From Simiduia agarivorans SA1 = DSM 21679 (GTDB taxonomy: Bacteria > Pseudomonadota > Gammaproteobacteria > Pseudomonadales > Cellvibrionaceae), in contig NC_018868.3 in assembly GCF_000305785.2 (NCBI RefSeq), positions 3,704,270 through 3,768,269 on the forward strand: a stretch of 64,000 bases of DNA, written 5' to 3'. The translations under genes and the position numbers were made by a program. Under the pieces are notes generated by a model that did not search any database, was not told the DNA's origin, and saw only the letters and a list, made by a program, of their open reading frames with translations. Shown here one piece after another: positions 56,750 to 64,000 of this stretch (positions are counted from its first letter, which is position 1; each line of letters starts with the position of its first letter).

Positions 56750-58357
56750 TCAGGAGGCTTTTGCCAGGCTCACGGACTCTGTGTCTGCGTGCAGGGCTTC
56801 CAACCGGTCGCTTTCTTTCAACAGGTAGTCAAACGCTGCCAGTGATGCCTTGGCGCCTTCGCCCATGGCCACCACAATCTGCTTATAGGGCACGGTGGTC
56901 ACATCGCCGCAGGCATAAATGCCGGGCTCTGAGGTTTGCCCGCGCGCATCGATGACAATTTCACCGAAGCGGGTTTTCTCCACCAGGTCACCCAGAAAAC
57001 CGCTGTTGGGCACCAGGCCAATCTGTACAAATACGCCATGCAGGGGTTGCGTGCGGGTCTCGCCACTGGCGCGATCCTGATACACAATGCCGTCCACTTT
57101 GCCGTTGGCAGCGGTGATTTCCTGCGTGGCCACGTTGCGGAAAATGGTGATGTTGCTTTTGCTCTCCGCTTTTTCCACCAGCACCTTGTCCGCTTTCAAC
57201 TCCGGCATGAATTCGAACACGGTCACCGATTTCACAATACCGGCCAGATCCAATGCCGCTTCGATGCCCGAGTTGCCGCCACCGATCACGGCCACGTCTT
57301 TGCCTTTGAAGAAGGGGCCGTCGCAGTGCGGGCAGTAGGCGACGCCGTTGCCGATATTTTCCTTTTCGCCGGGGATGCCCAGCTCGCGCCATTTGGCGCC
57401 GGTGGCAATGATCAGGGTTTTGGTGTGAATCACTTCTCCCGATGAGAGTGTCAGGGTTTTGATATCGCCCTTTTCCACAGCACTCACTTTGAGATGTTCT
57501 TTGACCGTGACCTCATAATCATTCAGGTGCTGCATCAGCGCGCCCGATAATTCCGGCCCGGTGGTTTTGGGTGTGCCGATCAGATTCTCGATGCCCATGG
57601 TGTCTTTCACCTGGCCACCGATGCGATCGGCAATCAATGTGACTTTCAGGCCTTTGCGCGCACTGTAGATGGCACTGCTGATGCCGGCTGGGCCACCACC
57701 AATGATGGTCACGTCCTGCAGTGGCAGCTGTTCGGCGTTGTTGCCGTCGGCCAGGTGCGGATAGCGGGCCAGCAGTTTTTCAATCAACTGGGCGGCGTCT
57801 ACCTTGCCGTTGGCAAAGAGTTCGCCGTTCAGGTACACAGTGGGCACACCCTGAATGTCGCGCGCTTTGATCACGTCCTGAAACAGCCCGCCGTCAATCA
57901 TCTCGGCGCGGATGTTCGGGTTAATTAGTGCGAACTGGTTCAGCGCCTGCACCACGTCCGGGCAGTTGTGGCAGGAAAGACTGATGAAGGCTTCAAAGTG
58001 CAGCGGCTCGTCCACGCGTGCCAGCATGGCCTTCAGGCTTTCATCGAGCTTCATGGGGGTGCCGGTGGCGTGCAATACCGCCAGTACCAGCGAATTGAAT
58101 TCGTGGCCACTGGGGATGCCGGAAAATTCGATGCCGGTGTGCTCGCCGTCCACTTCAAGCGTGAAGGTCACGGGACTGCGAAGGCCGGCGTCCTGCTCGC
58201 GCAGGCTCAGGTGCTCGCTCACGCTTGCGAAGTCGTTAAGGAATGTCACCAGTTCGTCGCGCTTGGTGTGTTGACCGGTCTGCAGCACGAAAGCCACAGG
58301 TGTCGCAATGTTTGCGGTGTACTGGCTGAGGGCTGCCAGAATGTCTTTGCTGATCAT
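56750..58357 (-). CDS. ahpF: Alkyl hydroperoxide reductase, flavoprotein subunit
   Basis: A 535-residue NAD(P)H-dependent disulfide reductase regenerating AhpC. N-terminal double thioredoxin-like domain with redox pair CHNC (about 129-132), linker, FAD loop [12 protein letters not shown] (about 218-229), thioredoxin-reductase-like redox pair CPHC and NAD(P) loop [11 protein letters not shown], then CGDVTT. Length is normal. Downstream of ahpC on the same strand with a GC hairpin in the 115-base gap. Confidence 0.95.
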   Translation of the reverse strand: MISKDILAALSQYTANIATPVAFVLQTGQHTKRDELVTFLNDFASVSEHLSLREQDAGLRSPVTFTLEVDGEHTGIEFSGIPSGHEFNSLVLAVLHATGTPMKLDESLKAMLARVDEPLHFEAFISLSCHNCPDVVQALNQFALINPNIRAEMIDGGLFQDVIKARDIQGVPTVYLNGELFANGKVDAAQLIEKLLARYPHLADGNNAEQLPLQDVTIIGGGPAGISSAIYSARKGLKVTLIADRIGGQVKDTMGIENLIGTPKTTGPELSGALMQHLNDYEVTVKEHLKVSAVEKGDIKTLTLSSGEVIHTKTLIIATGAKWRELGIPGEKENIGNGVAYCPHCDGPFFKGKDVAVIGGGNSGIEAALDLAGIVKSVTVFEFMPELKADKVLVEKAESKSNITIFRNVATQEITAANGKVDGIVYQDRASGETRTQPLHGVFVQIGLVPNSGFLGDLVEKTRFGEIVIDARGQTSEPGIYACGDVTTVPYKQIVVAMGEGAKASLAAFDYLLKESDRLEALHADTESVSLAKAS

Positions 58358-58440
58358 GACCTTCTCCTGAAAGTTAATTGGGTAAGTTTTTGTCCGAATC
58401 TTTGGATAGCCACGGCGGTGCCCTGGCTATGCAGAGATCG

Positions 58441-58458
58441 CCGGGGCCGGGGCCCCGG
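58441..58458 (-). other. GC hairpin between ahpC and ahpF
   Basis: Perfect inverted repeat CCGGGGCC/GGCCCCGG with a 2-nt spacer and no T run. It may attenuate or stabilise the ahpC message, giving more AhpC than AhpF. Confidence 0.45.
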
Positions 58459-58472
58459 ACAATGTTTTGCGT

Positions 58473-59036
58473 TTAGATCTTGCCCACCAGGTCCAGTGAA
58501 GGCGCCAGTGTGGTTTCGCCTTCTTTCCAGGCGGCGGGGCAGACTTCGCCCGGGTGATTGGCCACGTACTGGGCCGCTTTCACCTTGCGCAGCAGGTCTT
58601 CGGCGTCGCGGCCGATACCTTCGGCGGTGATTTCCATGGCCTGAATCACACCGTTGGGGTCAACCACGAAGGTGCCGCGGTCAGCCAGGCCCTGCTCTTC
58701 GCGCATCACGTCGAAGTTGCGGGTAATGCGGCCAGTCGGGTCGCCGATCATGGTGTACTGGATCTTGCCGATGGTCTCGGAGCTGTCGTGCCAGGCTTTG
58801 TGGGTGAAGTGGGTGTCGGTGGACACCGAGTAAATCTCCACGCCACGCTTCTGGAACTCGTCGTAGTGGTCCGCCAGGTCGCCCAACTCGGTGGGGCACA
58901 CAAAGGTGAAATCCGCCGGGTAGAAGAAAAACACGCTCCACTTGCCTTCGAGGTCTTTGTCGCTCACTTCGATGAATTCACCGTTTTTGAACGCCTGAGC
59001 GGTAAAAGGTTTGATCTGGGTATTGATAAGTGCCAT
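58473..59036 (-). CDS. ahpC: Alkyl hydroperoxide reductase, peroxiredoxin subunit
   Basis: A 187-residue two-Cys peroxiredoxin, the same length as E. coli AhpC. Peroxidatic Cys in DFTFVCPTE (about 47), resolving Cys in EVCPAAW (about 166). The ATG at 59036 has AAGGAG upstream; the frame extends 33 codons further without support. Divergent from oxyR across 116 bases, the classical arrangement for peroxide control. Confidence 0.95.
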   Translation of the reverse strand: MALINTQIKPFTAQAFKNGEFIEVSDKDLEGKWSVFFFYPADFTFVCPTELGDLADHYDEFQKRGVEIYSVSTDTHFTHKAWHDSSETIGKIQYTMIGDPTGRITRNFDVMREEQGLADRGTFVVDPNGVIQAMEITAEGIGRDAEDLLRKVKAAQYVANHPGEVCPAAWKEGETTLAPSLDLVGKI

Positions 59037-59079
59037 GTGAAAATCTCCTTGAGTCGGTTGTGTTTTGGCAACGGGGTCT

Positions 59080-59108
59080 AATGTAGGGAATTCCCTTGTT
59101 TCGGTAAA
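59080..59108 (-). promoter_or_regulatory. Predicted promoter of ahpC
   Basis: On the minus strand TTTACC (59103-59108), 17 bases, TACATT (59080-59085). OxyR control is expected from the divergent layout, but no clear OxyR site was identified. Confidence 0.45.
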
Positions 59109-59152
59109 TTTGATTAAATTGGACGTGTCGTTCACTTAAATGGATCAAGGCG

Positions 59153-60046
59153 ATGATCAGTCTCAAACAGCTCCATTACGCACTGGCCGTGGGCGAGCAC
59201 CTGCATTTCCGCAAGGCGGCCGAGGCCTGCCACGTGAGTCAGTCGGCCTTGAGCTCGGCGTTATCTGAGCTGGAGAAGCAGTTAGGCGTGCAGCTGTTCG
59301 AGCGGGACAATAAAAAAGTGCTGGTCACCCCCGAGGGGCAGGAATTACTCAAACGGGCCAGGCGCATCCTGCTGGACGTGGACAGCCTGACCCAGCTGGC
59401 GCACAGCGCCCAGGGGCCGCTGAAGTTCCCCATGAGCGTGGGGGTGATCCCCACCATCTGCCCTTATCTGCTGCCCAATCTGCTGCCCTGTCTGCAGGCT
59501 GCGCACCCGGAGTTTGAGCTGACCGTGGTGGAAGAGCAGTCGGCGGATCTGGTGGACCGGGTCCGCAACGGCGAAATCGATGCCGCCATACTGGCGTTGC
59601 CCTATGAACACGAGGGCCTTTTGGCGTTTGAATTCTGGCAGGAAGATTTTTACTGGGTGGCGCACAAAACCCAGGTGAAATCCGGCTTGCGGGAAGTGGC
59701 CAGCAAGGAGCTGGAACAGGCCAAGCTGATGCTGCTGAAAGAGGGCCATTGCCTGAAGGACCACATTATCGATGCCTGCAAACTGGGCAAACAAACGGCG
59801 AATCAGGGCTTTGGCGCCACCAGCCTGAATACCCTGATCCAGATGGTCACCGGCAAACTGGGTTCTACCCTGGTGCCGGCCATGGCGCTGGATTCGCTCC
59901 TGGGCCACCACCCGGAACTGGTGGCGGTACACCTGAAGGAGCCGGGCCCACACCGACGCATCGCCTTTTTGGTTCGGCCCAATTACGCACGGGTGGAGGA
60001 TGTGCAGATCCTGATGAAACTGTGTGAGCAAGCGCTGTCCGCTTGA
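59153..60046 (+). CDS. oxyR: Peroxide-sensing LysR regulator OxyR
   Basis: A 297-residue LysR-type activator. N-terminal winged helix (LHFRKAAEACHVSQSALSSALSELE in part) and an effector domain with the two redox cysteines in GHCLKDHIIDAC (nine apart, about 201 and 210), which are diagnostic. Likely activates ahpC, and perhaps katG, on disulfide formation. Confidence 0.93.
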   Translation: MISLKQLHYALAVGEHLHFRKAAEACHVSQSALSSALSELEKQLGVQLFERDNKKVLVTPEGQELLKRARRILLDVDSLTQLAHSAQGPLKFPMSVGVIPTICPYLLPNLLPCLQAAHPEFELTVVEEQSADLVDRVRNGEIDAAILALPYEHEGLLAFEFWQEDFYWVAHKTQVKSGLREVASKELEQAKLMLLKEGHCLKDHIIDACKLGKQTANQGFGATSLNTLIQMVTGKLGSTLVPAMALDSLLGHHPELVAVHLKEPGPHRRIAFLVRPNYARVEDVQILMKLCEQALSA

Positions 60047-60222
60047 GTCGGCTAATTGGCACAAGTTTTTACACGGATTGTCCAGAATACCCTGTAAAAA
60101 TGCCGCGCCCACTTCGCGCAGCAGCGGGTGCAATGCTATCCTTGCGCCCCATTCGTTACTGTTGAAACCTTTCGTTTACCGATAGGAAGACAGGTGACAC
60201 GCCAACCAGCCAGAGAGTTGCA

Positions 60223-62502
60223 ATGACCGAAGATCGTCAGACCCCCAGCCGCCATCCCGCCCTCGATTATCACGAGTTCCCCAAGCCCGGCAAACTTGAG
60301 ATCCGAGCCACCAAGCCCATGGCCAATGGCCGTGATCTGGCCCGCGCCTACTCGCCTGGCGTGGCTGAAGCCTGTATGGAAATCAGCAAAAGTCCGGTGG
60401 AGGTCAGCCGTTATACCGCGCGCGGTAATCTGGTGGCGGTGGTCAGCAACGGCACGGCGGTGTTGGGTCTGGGCAATATCGGCCCGTTGGCGTCCAAACC
60501 GGTAATGGAAGGCAAAGCGGTGTTGTTCAAAAAGTTCGCCAATATCGATTGCTTCGACATAGAGGTGAACGAGTCCGATCCGGTGAAGCTGGCTGAAATT
60601 GTTGCATCACTGGAGCCCACGTTTGGTGCAATCAACCTGGAAGATATCAAAGCCCCCGATTGCTTTATCGTGGAAAAATTGTGCCGGGAAAAAATGAACA
60701 TTCCGGTGTTTCACGATGACCAGCACGGCACTGCGATCGTGGTGGGCGCGGCGGCCACCAATGCCCTGCACGTGGTGGGCAAGAAATTTGAAGACATCAA
60801 AATTGTTTCCACCGGCGGTGGTGCCGCCGGTATTGCCTGTCTGAACATGCTGCTGAAACTGGGTGTGAAGCGCGAAAATGTCTGGCTGTGTGATCTGGAT
60901 GGATTGGTGTACCAAGGTCGCACCACGCAAATGACCGAACAGAAAGCGGCCTATGCACAGGCGTCGGATTTGCGCACGCTGGATCAGGTGATTGAAGGCG
61001 CGGATCTGTTTTTGGGGCTTTCAGGTCCCGGTGTGCTGAAGCCCGAGATGGTGAAAAAAATGGCCGCCAAGCCAGTGATTTTTGCTCTCGCCAATCCAAC
61101 CCCGGAAATCATGCCCGACCAGGTGCGCGCCGTGGCACCCGATGCCATCATCGCTACCGGCCGTTCGGATTATCCCAATCAGGTCAATAATGTTCTGTGC
61201 TTCCCGTTTATTTTCCGGGGCGCACTGGATGTGGGTGCCACCGAAATCAACGACGCCATGCAGATTGGTTGCGTGGAAGGGATTGCGGCGCTGGCGCGTG
61301 CCACCACCAGCGCGGAAGCGGCGGCGGCCTATGAAGGCGAAAACCTCACCTTTGGCGCCGAGTATCTGATTCCCAAGCCGTTTGATCCACGCCTGCTGGC
61401 CACCGTCGCGGGTGCAGTGGCAAAAGCCGCGATGGAAACCGGTGTCGCCACCCGGCCATTGCCTGATCTGAAGAGCTACAAAGAATCGCTCAACCGCTCC
61501 GTATTCCGCTCGGCGTTCATTATGAAGCCGGTGTTTGAAGTGGCCCGGGCCGCCAAGCAGCGCATAATTTTTGCGGAAGGCGAAGATGAAAGGGTACTGC
61601 GTGCAGCCCAGGCCATGCTCGAAGAGGGTACCGGCAAACCGATTCTGATTGGCCGGCCCGATGTGGTAGAAGACCGCTGTGAAAAATTCGGCTTGTCGGT
61701 TAAACCCGGGCGCGATTTTCATCTGGTCAACCCGGAGCACGACGACCGCTTCCGCGACTATTGGAGCACTTACCACGAACTGATGCAGCGCCGGGGTGTG
61801 ACCCCCGATCTGGCCAAAGCGGTGATGCGTACCAACACCACCGCCATCGCCGCCGTGGCGGTACACCGGGGCGATGCAGACTCCATGATCTGCGGTACCT
61901 TTGGTCAGTATCTGTGGCATTTGAACTACATTGAGCAGATTCTGGGTGATGCCAAGCGCCAACCCCAGGGCGCATTGTCGCTCATGCTGATTGAACAGGG
62001 TCCGCTGTTTATTGCCGATACCCACGTATTCCCCGAACCCACGGCCGAACAGGTGGCGGCCATTGCTGTGGCCGCTGCGCGCCATGTGCGACGCTTCGGC
62101 CTTGAGCCGCGCATTGCGCTGTGTTCGCAAAGCCAGTTTGGCAATATGCAATCGCGTTCCGGCCAGACCATGCGCGATGCCATTGCCCTGTTGGACAGTG
62201 TGCCGAGGGATTTTGCCTATGAGGGTGAAATGACACTGGACCTGGCACTCGATCCTGCCCTGCGTGAACGCATCTTCCCCAATGCTCGCTTCGAGGGCGC
62301 CGCCAACGTGCTGCTGTTCGCCAATGCAGATGCCGCCAGCACCGCGCGCAACATGCTGAAAACCTGTGCCAATGGCCTGGAAGTCGGGCCCATCCTGATG
62401 GGCATGGCCAACCGGGCGCACATCGTCACGCCCACCATCACCGCCCGCGGCTTGTTGAATATTTCCGCGCTGGCCGGCACGCCGGTGCAGAATTACGGCT
62501 GA
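60223..62502 (+). CDS. maeB: NADP-dependent malic enzyme with phosphotransacetylase-like domain
   Basis: A 759-residue hybrid enzyme converting malate to pyruvate, CO2 and NADPH. Malic enzyme domain about 1-430 ([43 protein letters not shown]) and a C-terminal PTA-like domain about 435-759 ([35 protein letters not shown]) that usually is regulatory and binds acetyl-CoA. Normal for MaeB. It supplies NADPH and pyruvate and stands outside the agar locus. Confidence 0.93.
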   Translation: MTEDRQTPSRHPALDYHEFPKPGKLEIRATKPMANGRDLARAYSPGVAEACMEISKSPVEVSRYTARGNLVAVVSNGTAVLGLGNIGPLASKPVMEGKAVLFKKFANIDCFDIEVNESDPVKLAEIVASLEPTFGAINLEDIKAPDCFIVEKLCREKMNIPVFHDDQHGTAIVVGAAATNALHVVGKKFEDIKIVSTGGGAAGIACLNMLLKLGVKRENVWLCDLDGLVYQGRTTQMTEQKAAYAQASDLRTLDQVIEGADLFLGLSGPGVLKPEMVKKMAAKPVIFALANPTPEIMPDQVRAVAPDAIIATGRSDYPNQVNNVLCFPFIFRGALDVGATEINDAMQIGCVEGIAALARATTSAEAAAAYEGENLTFGAEYLIPKPFDPRLLATVAGAVAKAAMETGVATRPLPDLKSYKESLNRSVFRSAFIMKPVFEVARAAKQRIIFAEGEDERVLRAAQAMLEEGTGKPILIGRPDVVEDRCEKFGLSVKPGRDFHLVNPEHDDRFRDYWSTYHELMQRRGVTPDLAKAVMRTNTTAIAAVAVHRGDADSMICGTFGQYLWHLNYIEQILGDAKRQPQGALSLMLIEQGPLFIADTHVFPEPTAEQVAAIAVAAARHVRRFGLEPRIALCSQSQFGNMQSRSGQTMRDAIALLDSVPRDFAYEGEMTLDLALDPALRERIFPNARFEGAANVLLFANADAASTARNMLKTCANGLEVGPILMGMANRAHIVTPTITARGLLNISALAGTPVQNYG

Positions 62503-62518
62503 TCGATTGTGGTAACCC

Positions 62519-62554
62519 GGATTGAATTCGTGTATTCATACATTGATTCAATCC
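62519..62554. other. 9-bp inverted repeat before the small exported protein
   Basis: GGATTGAAT and ATTCAATCC pair around an 18-nt loop that holds a second small palindrome (GTATTCATAC). It ends 11 bases before the ATG at 62566, so it could affect translation or serve as an operator. Confidence 0.35.
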
Positions 62555-62565
62555 GGGAGACGCCC

Positions 62566-62997
62566 ATGCGTGGATTTATACTGACTCTGGCATTGCTGTT
62601 TGCACTGCCCACTTTTGCCGATGACAAGCAGGCACTCCAGCAGCTGCTTGATCAGTTTCTTGCCGGTGCCCATCTGAAGACCCAACACCAGCGGTTCTGG
62701 ACCGACGATCTGATTTACACCAGTTCATCGGGCACTCGCTTCGGTAAAGCGGACATTCTCGCCGGTTTCAAAGATGACACACCCGCTGAAGCGCCCGACA
62801 GCGTGTATCGCGGTGAAGATGTGGATATCCGCCTGCTCGGCGATGTGGCCGTGGTGGCCTTTACGCTGGTGGGGGTGACCGGCGACAGCGAGCAACGCTA
62901 TTTCAATACCGGCACCTTCATCAAGCGCGATGGCGAATGGCGCGCCATGGCCTGGCAGGCAACCAAGGCCCAGGCCAAGGACGTAGCTGGGAAATAG
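62566..62997 (+). CDS. Exported SnoaL/DUF4440-like protein
   Basis: A 143-residue periplasmic NTF2-fold protein: signal peptide MRGFILTLALLFALPTFADD, then FLAGAHLKTQHQRFWTDDLIYTSSSG and a C-terminal GEWRAMAWQAT strand, typical of SnoaL-like proteins. Function unknown. The ATG at 62566 has GGGAGA upstream; the frame open from 62509 would cross the inverted repeat. Followed 5 bases later by the nucleotidase gene. Confidence 0.68.
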   Translation: MRGFILTLALLFALPTFADDKQALQQLLDQFLAGAHLKTQHQRFWTDDLIYTSSSGTRFGKADILAGFKDDTPAEAPDSVYRGEDVDIRLLGDVAVVAFTLVGVTGDSEQRYFNTGTFIKRDGEWRAMAWQATKAQAKDVAGK

Positions 62998-63002
62998 CGC
63001 CC

Positions 63003-63596
63003 ATGATCAGCCATTTCTTCGCCTACATCAGCAAGCTTCGGTGGATTTCCCGATGGGGCTTAAAGCGCAATGCCATTGCTGAAAACGTCATGGAGCACAG
63101 CTGGGAAGTGGCGACCATTGCCCATGCCCTGGGTGTGATCCGCAACCGCGAATACGCCGGGCAGGTGGATGTATATCGCCTGGCCACGCTCGCGCTCTAT
63201 CACGACTGCAGTGAAGTAATTACCGGCGATATGCCTTCGCCCATCAAATACCATTCACCCGCCATCAAAGATGCCTACAAGGCCATAGAGGCCAGTGCAG
63301 AAAGAGAACTGGTGGCTTTGTTGCCGGTCAATTTGCAGCAAGACTTTGCGGCGGTGATGTTGCACGAGCGCATGAGCGATGCTGAACAGCAACTGGTGAA
63401 AGCCGCCGATACGCTTTCAGCCTATTTAAAGTGCCAGGCCGAAATTGCGGCCGGCAATCGCGAATTTACCGGCGCGGCCGAAGATATTGCGCGCAGACTG
63501 AAGAAGCTCGCATTGCCGGAAGTGAATTATTTCCTGCGGGTGTTTGCGCCCAGTTATCAGCTGACCCTCGACGAACTATTGGCCACGGAAACTTGA
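63003..63596 (+). CDS. yfbR: 5'-deoxynucleotidase, HD domain (YfbR-like)
   Basis: A 197-residue HD-domain phosphohydrolase removing phosphate from deoxyribonucleoside 5'-monophosphates. Metal motif residues: His in NVMEHSWEVA, HD in LYHDCSEVITGDMPSPIKY and the Asp in KAADTLSAYLKC. The order matches E. coli YfbR. The ATG at 63003 follows the preceding stop by 5 bases. Confidence 0.85.
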   Translation: MISHFFAYISKLRWISRWGLKRNAIAENVMEHSWEVATIAHALGVIRNREYAGQVDVYRLATLALYHDCSEVITGDMPSPIKYHSPAIKDAYKAIEASAERELVALLPVNLQQDFAAVMLHERMSDAEQQLVKAADTLSAYLKCQAEIAAGNREFTGAAEDIARRLKKLALPEVNYFLRVFAPSYQLTLDELLATET

Positions 63597-63664
63597 TCCG
63601 TGTCATGGCTTAGGCATGAGGCTGTGCTAGGGTGGTAGCTGAACCAATGCTTGGGAGGTGAACA

Positions 63665-64000
63665 ATGGACGATCTGAAAAAACTGTTGGAAGACGCGTCA
63701 GCCCGGCTGAAAGATGTGCGGGAAAAAGTGAAATCCGGTGCAGACGAATTAGGCGATAAGGCTGAAGATTACCGTGATGCATTGGCGGCTAGCCTACATA
63801 AAATGGATCATCGGCTGCAGGAAGGATTACAACACCTGCACGAGAGCTCTGATGAGGCCCGCTTGCAGGCTCATCTGGCGGCAATGGAAGTCGGCGATTG
63901 GTGGCGCGGTGCCAGCAAAGAGCTGGACCAGCTGAGCCAGAAAGCGCGTACCGAAATGGATACCGCAGCACTCAAACTGCATTTAGCCAAACTGGAGGCT
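63665..64000 (+). CDS. Alpha-helical coiled-coil protein, cut by the window end
   Basis: An open frame of 112 codons running to the last base, starting at an ATG with a good GGGAGGTGAAC ribosome site. It begins MDDLKKLLEDASARLKDVR and is almost all Ala, Leu, Lys, Glu and Asp, with heptad-like spacing, so it is probably helical and cytoplasmic. The 3' end lies outside the window and no family is recognised. Confidence 0.6.
   Translation, partial: MDDLKKLLEDASARLKDVREKVKSGADELGDKAEDYRDALAASLHKMDHRLQEGLQHLHESSDEARLQAHLAAMEVGDWWRGASKELDQLSQKARTEMDTAALKLHLAKLEA

Noticed and set aside
59037..59152. OxyR binding sites between ahpC and oxyR
   Set aside because: I could not align the ATAG/CTAT-type half-sites with proper spacing, so no site is reported.
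61021..62421. 466-codon minus-strand frame opposite maeB
   Set aside because: Antisense shadow of a well-recognised gene; no motifs or ribosome site.

Overview
The window reads as a chromosomal segment of a marine, agar-degrading gammaproteobacterium of the Saccharophagus/Simiduia/Cellvibrio type. This is inferred from gene content: GH86, GH50 and GH16 beta-agarases with CBM6 modules and proline-threonine linkers, large TonB-dependent receptors, and a tryptophan-halogenase/SapC receptor neighbourhood. No rRNA, tRNA, CRISPR array or intact insertion sequence was seen.

Layout. 1-4026: a modular GH86 agarase. 4027-6984: small unrelated genes plus a 284-bp MITE-like element with terminal inverted repeats. 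6985-38113: the core agar locus, with a GH16 agarase, PhoD-like phosphatase, KDG kinase, TonB receptor, lipoprotein GH86, an aldehyde dehydrogenase/kinase/enolase-like trio, a CE4 deacetylase, the 6-phospho-KDGal/KDPG aldolase, a sugar porter, an SDR, galactonate dehydratase, a lipoprotein GH50, the anhydrogalactose operon, a GntR regulator, KDGal kinase and a lactonase. 38390-48082: a second TonB receptor followed by halogenase, SapC, ACS-type MFS porter, exported lactonase and a second GH50. 48259-60046: oxidative-stress and other genes (exported KatG, spermidine-dehydrogenase-like flavoprotein, cupin, GST, AhpC/AhpF, OxyR). 60223-64000: housekeeping genes (hybrid malic enzyme, a YfbR-like nucleotidase) and a gene cut by the window edge.

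How it fits together. Secreted and lipid-anchored agarases cut agar, and the TonB receptors would take oligosaccharides into the periplasm. Galactose can follow the De Ley-Doudoroff route: candidate SDR dehydrogenase (26649), lactonase (37217), galactonate dehydratase (27438), DgoK (36306), aldolase (24201). 3,6-Anhydro-L-galactose can follow the known anhydrogalactonate route: AldA-like dehydrogenase (34107), enolase-superfamily cycloisomerase (31128), Zn-dependent 5-dehydrogenase (32285), KduD (33338), KdgK (11303) and the same aldolase.

Regulation. A 12-bp palindrome, consensus WTTGTYRACAAW, occurs eleven times and always in front of genes of the core locus. It sits over or beside plausible -35/-10 elements. 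The only local transcription factor of the right kind is the GntR/FCD protein at 35613-36218, whose own promoter region carries one site. I infer that it represses the whole agar regulon.

Most interesting: the operator-controlled trio aldehyde dehydrogenase - APH-fold kinase - divergent enolase (19199-22974), which is not needed by either known pathway and may form a separate oxidation-phosphorylation-dehydration route (for example glyceraldehyde to PEP).
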